Positions 1 to 6,877 of a stretch of 12,895 bases of DNA are shown here, in pieces. The DNA comes from Bacteroidales bacterium UBA4866 (GTDB taxonomy: Bacteria; Bacteroidota; Bacteroidia; Bacteroidales; P3), in assembly GCA_002399565.1 (NCBI GenBank), contig DHDW01000029.1:1-12895 (forward strand), in the 5' to 3' direction. Under the pieces are notes generated by a model. It saw nothing but the letters and a program-made list of their open reading frames with translations. It was not told where the DNA came from and did no database searches. The translations under genes were made by a program, and so were the position numbers. Numbering within the stretch: position 1 is the stretch's first letter; every line of letters starts with the position of its first letter.

Positions 1-2960
1 GCTCTCCACAATACTTCAATTGGATGAAGAACATTTCTATCGGTTGAGTGTTTGATATGTTCCCTGCAACTTGTTCCTGGTGCTGAAATGATTGTTTCAT
101 TATTTGCTTTTAGAATTGCTGGAAATAGAATTTGATTTCCAATGTTTATTGACATATCATAATGCTTTGCTTCATATCCAAAACTTCCAGCCATTCCACA
201 GCAACCACTTGGAATAACCTCAACTTTATAGTTCTTAGGTAGAGATAGTACCTTTTCCATATTTTCAGTCCCTATTAATGCCTTTTGCTGACAGTGTCCA
301 TGAAGAAGAATGTTGCGAGGTTGAGTTGTGAAATCTTCCGAAGTGATGTTTCCACTGTCTATCTCATGAGCTAAAAACTCATCAAAAAGGAATGTATTTT
401 TTATCACTTGATTTGTTTCTTCAGTTTTTAACTTAGGCTTAATCAAGCTTGGATATTCATCTCTAAAACTTAAAACAGTTGAAGGCTCTATCCCTATTAG
501 TGGAGTATTATCATTTATAATTCCTCTAAGAGCTTTAAGATTTTTATTAGCCAAACGCTTTGCTCTCTTTACCATTCCCTTTGACATGGGTATCCTTCCA
601 CTTTCTCTAATTGGAGCAATTTCTATTTCATAACCCAAAGACCTTAGTAGTTTGATTGCTGCAAAACCTATATGCGAGTCTTGATAGTTGGTAAATTCAT
701 CAGCAAAGAAATAAACCTTTTTCTTGGTTTTTGGAGGGTTTGTTACTTCAACCTCTTCTTCTCTTTTAATCAATTGCCTCAATGTTCTTTCATTAAGGGT
801 TGGCAAGGAACGTTTTTGGGAGAATTTCAATATATATTTAATTCTTGAAGAAGTCCATTTATTAGTTATTACCCAATTATAAAGACTTGGGAATACTGAC
901 CCTATTCTTTGGAATGAAGTAAGGTAATTGATAAGCAAAATTCTTAAAGGCAATCCATTAACATCGTAGTAGTGTTGAAGAAATTCCGATTTTAGTTTTG
1001 CTATATCAACATTTGAAGGGCATTCATTCTTACAACCCTTACAGCTAAGGCAGTTATCTAATATCCAATATAGTTCTTTATTGTCAAAAGGATTATTATT
1101 CTTTGGATTGGTGTAGTATTCCCTTAAAGCGTTTGCTCTGGCTCTTGGAGTAAAGCGTTCATCGTTTGTTGCACGATAGGAAGGACACATTGTATCTAAG
1201 AATTCGACACCCTTTCTGCAATCTGCACTTCCATTGCATTGCTCAACTGCCGAAAGCAATCCTTTCTGCTCAGAGAAATCATAATAGGTTGGGATATTAT
1301 TTAAGTCTATACTTTTCTTCTTATTTTCTTCAAGAGATTGAGAATATCTTAAAGAAGTATCCATTGGAGGAGTGTCAATTATCTTTCCTTTATTAAAGAT
1401 ATTATCCTTATCCCAAACTTGTTTTATTTCCTTCATCAAAGAATAAATCTCCTCTCCATACATAAGTGGTATAAACTCTCCTCTTAGTCTTCCATCTCCA
1501 TGTTCTCCACTAAGGGAGCCTCTATACTTCTTAACCAAATTAGCAACATCAACACTCACTTTTCTGAAAAGGGCAACATCATCCTTGTTTTTCAGGTCTA
1601 AAACAGGACGAAGATGAAGTTCTCCAGTTGCAATATGAGCATGATAAACACAAGATAGATTATATTTTTGAAGCACTTGCTTAAACTCCTTTATGTATTG
1701 ACTAAGTTTTGAAGGAGAAACAGAAGTATCTTCAATAACTGAAACTGGTTTTGAACTACCGGGGATATTAGTTAAAAGTCCAAGCCCAGCCTTTCGCAAA
1801 GCCCAAACCTTAGCCATATCTTTTCCCTTAACAACAGCAAAAGCATAACCCTTATTCTCCTTTTTTAGAGCTTCAATTATTCTATTTGTTTTTGCTTCCA
1901 ATTCCTCTTCAGTTTCTTCAGCAAGCTCAATTATAAGAATTGCTTCAGGATTTCCTTCCACAAAGAACATATTCTTTCTTTGCTCAATGTTCCTACTTGC
2001 AGAAGTTAAAATATTATTATCCATTAACTCAATGGCAACAGGACTATGTTCTAAAGCAATGAGATTTCCATCAAAACTATCTTCTAAAGAAGCAAAATGA
2101 GCACAGATTAAAGCCTTATTCTTTGGAGGAAGAGGCATAAGATTAAGCTTAAACTCAACTCCAAAACCTAAAGTACCTTCCGAAGCGGCAAAGAGTTTGG
2201 ATAGATTAAATTCTTTATCGCTCTCTGGATTAAAGACATTATTATCAAATATCTCATCTAAGGCATAACCATTATTTCTTCTTCGGATTTCCTTTTCAGG
2301 GAATGCTTCAACAATCTTGTTTTGAATTTCTTTATCAGAATACCTTTCTTTAAGGTGATTATATATATCTCCCTCAAGATTTGGAAGAAGAGTTTTTTCT
2401 TCAAATTCTTCTTTGCTAAGCTTCTTAAACGTTACTTCCTTGGTATTAGCAAGAATAACCTTTGATTCCAAAAGATGATCACGAGTTGAACCATAAACCA
2501 AAGAATGAGAGCCACAACTATTATTCCCGACCATTCCCCCAATAGTACATCGATTGGAAGTTGAAGTTTCGGGAGCAAAGAAAAGATTATAAGGTTTTAA
2601 TATATTATTCAATTCATCCAAAACAACACCTGGCTCAACCCTAACCCATCTTTCTTCAACATTGAGCTCAAGAACCTGTTTCATATACCTTGAAACATCA
2701 ACCACAAGACCATTTCCAACAACCTGCCCAGCAAGAGAAGTTCCGGCTCCTCTTGGGATTAAGCTTATTTTGTTCTGATTTGCAAAAGCAACTAATTCCC
2801 TAATATCTTCCTTATCTTTGGGCAATGCAACTCCAAGAGGAATCTCTCTATAGGCAGAGGCATCAGTTGAATAAACAATCTTAGATAGTTCATCAAAAAG
2901 TAAATCTCCCTTAAATCCCTCTTTAAGATGCTTGAATGCTTTATTAATCTTAGTTTTCAT
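1..2960 (-). CDS. FAD-binding oxidoreductase fused to GlpC-like Fe-S domain (YdiJ-type), partial at 3' end
   Basis: The frame is open from an ATG at 2960 to the left edge (986 codons, no stop seen). The N-terminal half is a VAO/PCMH-type FAD-binding domain, with PRGAGTSLAGQ near residue 68 and GGMVGNNSCGSHS near 140. A FAD-oxidase C-terminal domain follows, containing SGEHGDGRLRGEF near residue 510. The rest resembles GlpC. It has a first cysteine cluster near 572-595 (CNGSADC then MCPSY), a ferredoxin motif CLSCKGCKNECP near 636-648, and a CCG-type cysteine motif GHCQQKA...SGCCGM near 890-922. E. coli YdiJ, of the same architecture, is about 1018 residues and oxidises D-2-hydroxyglutarate, so only a short tail is probably missing. 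The likely role is FAD-dependent oxidation of a D-2-hydroxyacid (D-lactate or D-2-hydroxyglutarate) with electrons passed through Fe-S clusters; the substrate is inferred. The start overlaps the upstream nuclease stop by 11 bp, suggesting translational coupling. Confidence 0.9.
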   Translation of the reverse strand, partial: MKTKINKAFKHLKEGFKGDLLFDELSKIVYSTDASAYREIPLGVALPKDKEDIRELVAFANQNKISLIPRGAGTSLAGQVVGNGLVVDVSRYMKQVLELNVEERWVRVEPGVVLDELNNILKPYNLFFAPETSTSNRCTIGGMVGNNSCGSHSLVYGSTRDHLLESKVILANTKEVTFKKLSKEEFEEKTLLPNLEGDIYNHLKERYSDKEIQNKIVEAFPEKEIRRRNNGYALDEIFDNNVFNPESDKEFNLSKLFAASEGTLGFGVEFKLNLMPLPPKNKALICAHFASLEDSFDGNLIALEHSPVAIELMDNNILTSASRNIEQRKNMFFVEGNPEAILIIELAEETEEELEAKTNRIIEALKKENKGYAFAVVKGKDMAKVWALRKAGLGLLTNIPGSSKPVSVIEDTSVSPSKLSQYIKEFKQVLQKYNLSCVYHAHIATGELHLRPVLDLKNKDDVALFRKVSVDVANLVKKYRGSLSGEHGDGRLRGEFIPLMYGEEIYSLMKEIKQVWDKDNIFNKGKIIDTPPMDTSLRYSQSLEENKKKSIDLNNIPTYYDFSEQKGLLSAVEQCNGSADCRKGVEFLDTMCPSYRATNDERFTPRARANALREYYTNPKNNNPFDNKELYWILDNCLSCKGCKNECPSNVDIAKLKSEFLQHYYDVNGLPLRILLINYLTSFQRIGSVFPSLYNWVITNKWTSSRIKYILKFSQKRSLPTLNERTLRQLIKREEEVEVTNPPKTKKKVYFFADEFTNYQDSHIGFAAIKLLRSLGYEIEIAPIRESGRIPMSKGMVKRAKRLANKNLKALRGIINDNTPLIGIEPSTVLSFRDEYPSLIKPKLKTEETNQVIKNTFLFDEFLAHEIDSGNITSEDFTTQPRNILLHGHCQQKALIGTENMEKVLSLPKNYKVEVIPSGCCGMAGSFGYEAKHYDMSINIGNQILFPAILKANNETIISAPGTSCREHIKHSTDRNVLHPIEVLWR

Positions 2961-3780
2961 GTTTCAATTTATTCTTTTGCTTTAGGCTTTTTCGTTCCCA
3001 ATCCCAAATACTGCAATTATATTTTAAGTTCTTTATTGACTCTTTTTGGTTGAAGTCAGAAAAGAATATCATTCCTGTAAAAGTTTCCAAATCGCTTAAA
3101 CTCATACTATAATTATATAAGTCTTCATTTAGCTTTTCGTTTTCCAAAACAAAACCAATAGCTTTATATGTTGGATAGGAAATATCAATAATTACTTTAT
3201 AAAATCTATATGGAACGGATACTTTATTTTTCTTTCCAATTGTGGTTATTATTGAATCAAACAAAGCTCCTGAAATAATTATTATGCTATCGTTTTCTAT
3301 TGCCCACTCTCTTACCTTTGTTTCCAACTCCTTCCATTTCCCTGCATTAAAAGAATGTATTTGAGGTGCCATATTACTCATTAGAAAGGTTAAGTTTTGA
3401 GCTTCTTGCGAAAAACTCATATCTGCATTTGGACAAATATGTCCTTTATCATAGCCTGAATACTTATAATCACTAACTGAAGCTGAACCAGTGGAAACCT
3501 TCTTATCTTCCTTAAACCTATTCTTTCTTCCAGATTTTTGATTAATAACCATATCCTTAGTAAGTAAATAAGCTACCCATCCAGCCACTTCATGTTTTTC
3601 AGAATAACCCAATTTAAAGTATTTATGATCTACAACTTCCACGTTTATTTCCTTTTTTAATTTATAAGAAGGAATTGAGTTATTGATTGTAAGAATAGAT
3701 TTTAAGTCTTGAGAAAAAACATTCTCAATAGTTAATAGAAAAATTAAAGTCCAAAAGAAAATAAACTTGCTTCTTTTCAT
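2950..3780 (-). CDS. Secreted DNA/RNA non-specific endonuclease (NUC family)
   Basis: This 276-residue protein has an N-terminal signal peptide: MKRSK, then a hydrophobic stretch ending near VFSQ at about residue 24, with no lipobox cysteine. The catalytic region carries the DRGH-type motif as DKGHICPNAD, with the general-base His at about residue 114. It is followed by TFLMSNMAPQ and FNAGKW, whose asparagines are the metal-site residues of the NucA/Serratia nuclease/EndoG family. Such enzymes are Mg-dependent and cleave DNA and RNA without sequence preference. In Bacteroidota they act in the periplasm or outside the cell, in nutrient scavenging or in defence. I chose the ATG at 3780 because it gives a clean signal peptide. 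The upstream in-frame TTG at 3816 coincides with the -33 element of the predicted promoter. The gene is the first of a two-gene unit with the oxidase, although no functional link is evident. Confidence 0.9.
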   Translation of the reverse strand: MKRSKFIFFWTLIFLLTIENVFSQDLKSILTINNSIPSYKLKKEINVEVVDHKYFKLGYSEKHEVAGWVAYLLTKDMVINQKSGRKNRFKEDKKVSTGSASVSDYKYSGYDKGHICPNADMSFSQEAQNLTFLMSNMAPQIHSFNAGKWKELETKVREWAIENDSIIIISGALFDSIITTIGKKNKVSVPYRFYKVIIDISYPTYKAIGFVLENEKLNEDLYNYSMSLSDLETFTGMIFFSDFNQKESIKNLKYNCSIWDWERKSLKQKNKLKHEN

Positions 3781-3786
3781 AAAAAG

Positions 3787-3816
3787 CAAAATTACTATAT
3801 TATTAGATAATGACAA
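3787..3816 (-). promoter_or_regulatory. Bacteroidota-type promoter of the nuclease gene
   Basis: Read on the minus strand, TTG (3816-3814) is followed by exactly 19 bp and then TAATTTTG (3794-3787). This matches the Bacteroidota sigma-ABfr pattern TTTG/TTG-N19-TAnnTTTG. The -7 box ends only 6 bp before the chosen ATG, so the transcript would begin at or within a few bases of the start codon. The site is by inspection only, and AT-rich sequence gives chance matches. Confidence 0.55.
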
Positions 3817-3857
3817 TAAAAAAACATCTATCTATTAAGGCAATAAGAAATAAAAAA

Positions 3858-3877
3858 TTATACCCAATAAGGTATAA
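3858..3877. promoter_or_regulatory. Operator-like inverted repeat 1 (TTATACC-N6-GGTATAA)
   Basis: A perfect 7-bp inverted repeat, TTATACC-CAATAA-GGTATAA. It is the most upstream of three similar sites before the HTH gene, centred 41 bp from the next. It covers the place where the -33 element of the HTH promoter would lie. Confidence 0.75.
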
Positions 3878-3893
3878 TTAGAATTATTATTTA

Positions 3894-3901
3894 TATATTT
3901 G
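3894..3901 (+). promoter_or_regulatory. Likely -7 box (TATATTTG) of the HTH gene promoter
   Basis: TATATTTG fits the Bacteroidota TAnnTTTG -7 consensus and lies about 60 bp before the HTH start. No good TTG is found at the -33 position, where operator 1 lies instead. The box overlaps the left arm of operator 2, as expected of a repressed promoter. Confidence 0.5.
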
Positions 3902-3918
3902 CACCCGATAGGGTATAA
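3899..3918. promoter_or_regulatory. Operator-like inverted repeat 2 (imperfect)
   Basis: The right arm GGTATAA (3912-3918) is perfect. The left arm TTGCACC (3899-3905) matches TTATACC at 5 of 7 positions, across the same 6-bp spacer length. The left arm is probably compromised because it overlaps the -7 box. The centre is exactly 41 bp from the centres of sites 1 and 3. Confidence 0.65.
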
Positions 3919-3939
3919 AAGCATTGATTTATTATTAGT

Positions 3940-3959
3940 TTATACCCTAAAAGGTATAA
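3940..3959. promoter_or_regulatory. Operator-like inverted repeat 3 (TTATACC-N6-GGTATAA)
   Basis: A perfect 7-bp inverted repeat, TTATACC-CTAAAA-GGTATAA, ending one base before the HTH start codon. It covers the ribosome-binding region, so protein bound here could block transcription, and no separate Shine-Dalgarno sequence is visible. Confidence 0.75.
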
Positions 3960-3960
3960 T

Positions 3961-4191
3961 ATGAAGAAACAATCATTACAAGAATTCGTTAAACAAAAGA
4001 GGAAAGAAGCAGGTTTAACACAAATAGAACTATCTGAGAAATCAGGAGTTGGACTACGATTTATAAGAGAATTGGAACAAGGAAAGCAAACCCTTAGAAT
4101 GGATAAAGTAAATAATGTACTAATGCTCTTCGGTCAAGAACTTGGACCAACAGACATGGATAGAGCAAAACTCCTTAGAGAAGAAGAATAA
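3961..4191 (+). CDS. HipB/y4mF-like XRE-family HTH regulator (orphan antitoxin-like)
   Basis: This 76-residue protein is almost entirely one helix-turn-helix domain. The HTH core is LTQIELSEKSGVGLRFIREL (about residues 19-38), followed by EQGKQTLRMDKVNNVL and a FGQELGP tail. The GVGLRFIRELEQGK signature is typical of the y4mF subgroup of XRE regulators, the HipB-like partners of HipA kinases. In that family it represses its own operon and neutralises HipA. Here no hipA follows: the next gene, ispG, is convergent and only 50 bp away. Three TTATACC-N6-GGTATAA-type sites upstream are good candidates for autoregulation. The first also lies between this gene and the divergent nuclease promoter, so control of the nuclease is possible but unproven. 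A frozen remnant of a toxin-antitoxin locus is the alternative. Confidence 0.88.
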   Translation: MKKQSLQEFVKQKRKEAGLTQIELSEKSGVGLRFIRELEQGKQTLRMDKVNNVLMLFGQELGPTDMDRAKLLREEE

Positions 4192-4241
4192 ACTACAAAG
4201 AGATAATTATCAAGAATTCAAAGATACTTGATTAAAGAGAA

Positions 4242-5456
4242 CTATCTTTCAATCCAACGACCGTCTTCTTTAATCATATCTATTAGCTTTTCAATTGCGG
4301 CTTCTTCATCAATGTTTTGAAAGGCTAAGTCTTTTCCTCTATATAGATTTACTTTCTTATTTCCTGAACCAACATAACCATAATCTGCATCCGCCATTTC
4401 TCCTGGTCCATTAACAATGCAACCCATTACCCCTATTCTAACTCCAACCAAATGACTGCATCTTTCTTTAACCTTACTCAATACAGATTCCAAATCATAG
4501 CTTGTTCTTCCACAAGTTGGACAAGAAACAAATTCTGCCTTGTAGATTCTATCGCCAGAGGCTTGAAGAATATCTTTTGCAACTGGAATTTCTGCCTCAG
4601 GTTTTTCTGTTAGGGAAACTCTTATTGTATCTCCTATTCCCAAAGACAATAAAGTACCAATTCCAACTGCCGATTTAATCTTTCCATCTTCTCCACTACC
4701 TGCTTCCGTTACTCCAAGATGAATTGGATAAAGAAGTCCTTCTTTGTCCAACATCTCTTTCATTAAACGAACAGAAGAAACCATTACCTTTACATTAGAT
4801 GCTTTTTGAGATAAAACTAATGAATCAAAATCCATTGAATGTATTATTCTTGCAAATTCTAATGCTGAAACTGCCATAGCAAAAGGAGTGTTGCCATATT
4901 TCATAACTATTCTTTGGGAAAGAGAACCATGATTTGTTCCAACTCTTATTGCAGTATTATGCTTTTTGCAAATTTCAATAAGAGGGAATAATCTTTCTTT
5001 TATCTTTTCCAACTCATCAGAATATTCCTTATCGGTTAAAGAGGAATTGCTGGAGTTTCTTTCAAAATAATTGCCTGGATTGATTCTAACCTTATGAACA
5101 ATGGTTGCTGCAACTTCAGCAGCTTTTGGATTGAAATGAATATCTGCAATAAGAGGCACAAAGCAATTTCTTTTCTCAAGTTCATTTCTTATCTCATATA
5201 AGTTTTGAGCAGCCTTAACATCTTGTGCAGTAATTCTGACCAACTCACAACCAGCATCAACCAAACTTAAAGTTTGATTGACAGTATCCATTGTATTCAT
5301 TGTGTTGGTATTGGTCATGGATTGAATTCGGATTGGATTATTGCCACCAATTGCAATATTGCCAACCTTAACTTCCCAAGAATGTCTTTTTTGATATAAT
5401 AATGAAGAGAAATCTTCTTCGCTTGCAGTATATTGAGTCAATTTTTCCTTGTTCAT
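4242..5456 (-). CDS. ispG: 4-hydroxy-3-methylbut-2-en-1-yl diphosphate synthase (IspG/GcpE), compact form
   Basis: IspG catalyses the penultimate MEP-pathway step, reductive ring opening of MEcPP to HMBPP with a [4Fe-4S] cluster, in the cytoplasm. The 404-residue protein has the N-terminal TIM-barrel domain (PIRIQSMTNT at 41-50, LIADIHFNPKAA at 102-113, RINPGNY at 124-130, LGVTEAG at 247-253). The Fe-S domain follows with Cys312 and Cys315 (CPTCGRT), Cys346 (GCIVNGPGE) and Glu353. From memory, most Bacteroidota and plant IspG proteins are about 600 residues or more, because of a large insert between these domains. Here only about 20 residues lie between PVAKDIL (291-297) and CPTC (312), so the insert is absent, as in E. 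coli (372 residues). The flanking sequence still looks Bacteroidota-like. The gene stands alone; its start is the ATG at 5456. Confidence 0.96.
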   Translation of the reverse strand: MNKEKLTQYTASEEDFSSLLYQKRHSWEVKVGNIAIGGNNPIRIQSMTNTNTMNTMDTVNQTLSLVDAGCELVRITAQDVKAAQNLYEIRNELEKRNCFVPLIADIHFNPKAAEVAATIVHKVRINPGNYFERNSSNSSLTDKEYSDELEKIKERLFPLIEICKKHNTAIRVGTNHGSLSQRIVMKYGNTPFAMAVSALEFARIIHSMDFDSLVLSQKASNVKVMVSSVRLMKEMLDKEGLLYPIHLGVTEAGSGEDGKIKSAVGIGTLLSLGIGDTIRVSLTEKPEAEIPVAKDILQASGDRIYKAEFVSCPTCGRTSYDLESVLSKVKERCSHLVGVRIGVMGCIVNGPGEMADADYGYVGSGNKKVNLYRGKDLAFQNIDEEAAIEKLIDMIKEDGRWIER

Positions 5457-5502
5457 AAATTAAAATCTGATTTAATTAATACCCAAAACAAATAATTTAA
5501 TG

Positions 5503-5510
5503 CAAAATTA
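5503..5510 (-). promoter_or_regulatory. Possible -7 box (TAATTTTG) of ispG
   Basis: Minus-strand TAATTTTG fits the TAnnTTTG consensus about 50 bp before the ispG ATG. No TTG is found about 19 bp further upstream. The insertion sequence begins only 41 bp upstream of this box, so the insertion may have changed the ispG promoter region. Confidence 0.35.
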
Positions 5511-5546
5511 CAATAAGAAAACTATTCTTTTTGTTTTTTAGACAAT

Positions 5547-5550
5547 TAAT
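5547..5550. repeat. Target-site duplication TAAT, left copy
   Basis: TAAT directly abuts the left terminal repeat of the insertion sequence. The same four bases abut the right end (6874-6877). A 4-bp duplication is the norm for IS5-family elements. Confidence 0.8.
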
Positions 5551-5566
5551 GGGCACTTCTAATAAT
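5551..5566 (+). repeat. Left terminal inverted repeat of the IS5-family element
   Basis: GGGCACTTCTAATAAT pairs with the right-end repeat at 15 of 16 positions; the only difference is C against A at position 4. Confidence 0.85.
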
Positions 5567-5572
5567 TACCAC

Positions 5573-5603
5573 TTTGACAATCAAATAAATAGTTGTATCT
5601 TTG
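5573..5603 (+). promoter_or_regulatory. Transposase promoter, near-perfect Bacteroidota consensus
   Basis: TTTG (5573-5576), a 19-bp spacer and TATCTTTG (5596-5603) match the consensus TTTG-N19-TAnnTTTG fully. Transcription should begin around 5608-5612, leaving a leader of about 10 bases before the ATG at 5620. This excludes the in-frame TTG at 5593 as the start. Confidence 0.75.
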
Positions 5604-5619
5604 TGTAAAATATATAACT

Positions 5620-6687
5620 ATGTCAAAATATAAGTATAAAACAACAGGAAATATAGGTTTGTTTGACCAAGAAGCGATATCAGAGAAACTATCTTCTTTA
5701 GGTAATCCATTAGAAAAACTAAATGGTGTTATAGATTTTGAGATGTTCCGTAAAGAATTAGAGGAAAACATGCTTAATACAAATAAGAAAAGTACAGCTG
5801 GTTGTAAACCATACGATGTAGTTATGATGTTTAAGATTATTCTACTTAAACGTTTTTACAATTTGAGTGATGAGCAAACAGAATATCAAATAAATGACCG
5901 ATTAAGTTTCAAAGATTTTTTAGGATTATCAAGTGGAGATAATATTCCTGATGCTCGCAGTATATGGCTTTTTCAAGATAGAATGATTAAGGTAGAGTTA
6001 GATGAGAAATTGTTTTTACAATTTAATAGTTATTTAAATGACTTAGGATTATTAGTTAATTCAGGGAAAATAGTAGATGCAAGTTTTGTAGAAGTACCAC
6101 GTCAGAGAAATAACAGACAAGAGAATGCAAAAATTAAAAATGGAGAAGGAAATGAATTATGGAATGATAAGCCTTATAAGAAGCGACAAAAAGATATTGA
6201 TGCACGTTGGACAAGAAAAGCAGGAGAAAGACATTATGGATATAAAAACCACATAAAGATAGATTCTGGCAGCAAACTAATAGAAAAATATTTAGTTACG
6301 AGTGCAGATATTCATGACAGTCAAGTATTAGATGATTTAGCTGATGAAAAAGATAGCAATCAAGAACTCTATGCAGATAGTGCATATATTGGGAAATTAT
6401 TAGATAAGAAACTAAAGGAGGAAAATATCATACCACAAATAATAGAACGAGCATTTAGAGACAATCCACTAACAAATAAACAAAAAGAAAACAACCGCAT
6501 TAAATCAAAAACTCGTTGTCGAGTAGAGCATGCATTTGGATTTGTAACAAATAGTATGAATGATTTTAAAATTCGTTCAATAGGATTAAGAAAAGCTAAA
6601 GGAATAATCGGATTAGTCAATTTAGTTTATAATATGTGTAGATATGAGCAAATTATAAGATTAAATCTATTATCAATTAAAAATTAA
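5620..6687 (+). CDS. IS5-family transposase (DDE)
   Basis: A 355-residue transposase that cuts and joins the element's ends. An N-terminal DUF772-like region (about residues 40-115, containing EYQINDRLSFKDFLGLS) precedes a DDE_Tnp_1-like catalytic domain. The catalytic triad is visible as Asp153 (KIVDASFVEVP), Asp253 (YADSAY) and Glu303 (RCRVEHAFGF). The YGYKNHIKID segment and the late FKIRSIGLRKAKG...LVNLVYN segment are also typical. The reading frame is uninterrupted. The ATG at 5620 is preferred because the promoter -7 box (5596-5603) lies downstream of the alternative TTG start at 5593. It is divergent from ispG and nothing else lies inside the element. Confidence 0.93.
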   Translation: MSKYKYKTTGNIGLFDQEAISEKLSSLGNPLEKLNGVIDFEMFRKELEENMLNTNKKSTAGCKPYDVVMMFKIILLKRFYNLSDEQTEYQINDRLSFKDFLGLSSGDNIPDARSIWLFQDRMIKVELDEKLFLQFNSYLNDLGLLVNSGKIVDASFVEVPRQRNNRQENAKIKNGEGNELWNDKPYKKRQKDIDARWTRKAGERHYGYKNHIKIDSGSKLIEKYLVTSADIHDSQVLDDLADEKDSNQELYADSAYIGKLLDKKLKEENIIPQIIERAFRDNPLTNKQKENNRIKSKTRCRVEHAFGFVTNSMNDFKIRSIGLRKAKGIIGLVNLVYNMCRYEQIIRLNLLSIKN

Positions 6688-6822
6688 TTATTGTTGTATA
6701 TTACAGACAAACAAGTAAAGATATAAAGCAGTAAATATTTAATAAAAAATAATTCCCAAATCTTCACTTTAGAATAAAAAAAGATTGTATATTTGGCGCA
6801 TGTTTCTTAAGGGACTTAAAAA

Positions 6823-6873
6823 GGGAACTTCTGTCCTTTAAAAAATAAATAATATATATTATTAGAAGTTCCC
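6823..6873. repeat. Palindromic right end of the IS element
   Basis: GGGAACTTCT (6823-6832) is an inverted, perfect 10-bp copy of the right terminus AGAAGTTCCC (6864-6873), 31 bp inside the end. It overlaps another imperfect inverted repeat, TTAAGGGAC (6807-6815) with GTCCTTTAA (6833-6841). The IS right end could thus fold into one of two competing hairpins. The function is unknown; it could stop read-through or be a decoy end. Confidence 0.7.
6858..6873 (-). repeat. Right terminal inverted repeat of the IS5-family element
   Basis: ATTATTAGAAGTTCCC is the reverse complement of the left repeat with one mismatch. The TAAT duplication follows directly. Confidence 0.85.
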
Positions 6874-6877
6874 TAAT
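6874..6877. repeat. Target-site duplication TAAT, right copy
   Basis: Identical to the four bases left of the element (5547-5550). Confidence 0.8.

Larger units (their letters stand above)
5551..6873 (+). mobile_element. Complete IS5-family insertion sequence, 1323 bp
   Basis: The element is bounded by 16-bp terminal inverted repeats matching at 15 of 16 positions: GGGCACTTCTAATAAT on the left (5551-5566) and, read inward from the right end, GGGAACTTCTAATAAT (6873-6858). It has one intact transposase gene with its own promoter and a TAAT duplication on both sides. Intact gene, matching ends and exact duplication point to a recent, possibly active insertion. It lies in the ispG upstream region, divergent from ispG. 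The 186-bp stretch after the transposase is longer than usual and contains an extra inverted copy of the terminal repeat. The family call rests on transposase motifs, length and duplication size. Confidence 0.9.

Noticed and set aside
1166..1396. Plus-strand open frame opposite the oxidase
   Set aside because: It lies wholly over the well-supported oxidase domain and shows no family motif. The same applies to the opposite-strand frames at 5559-5771, 6369-6620, 9361-9573 and 12216-12470.
3781..3816. Upstream TTG start for the nuclease (12 extra residues)
   Set aside because: The TTG coincides with the predicted -33 element, and the extra residues would precede a clean signal peptide that begins at the ATG at 3780.
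4209..4249. Terminator between the HTH gene and ispG
   Set aside because: Only weak stems are visible (ATCAAG/CTTGAT, AAAGA/TCTTT), without GC-rich arms or a U-run.
5593..5619. Upstream TTG start for the transposase
   Set aside because: It lies before the -7 box at 5596-5603, so it would not be in the transcript.
6823..6873. Independent 51-bp MITE nested in the IS
   Set aside because: The flanks (AAAA on the left, TAAT on the right) do not form a target duplication, so it is better described as a palindromic IS end.
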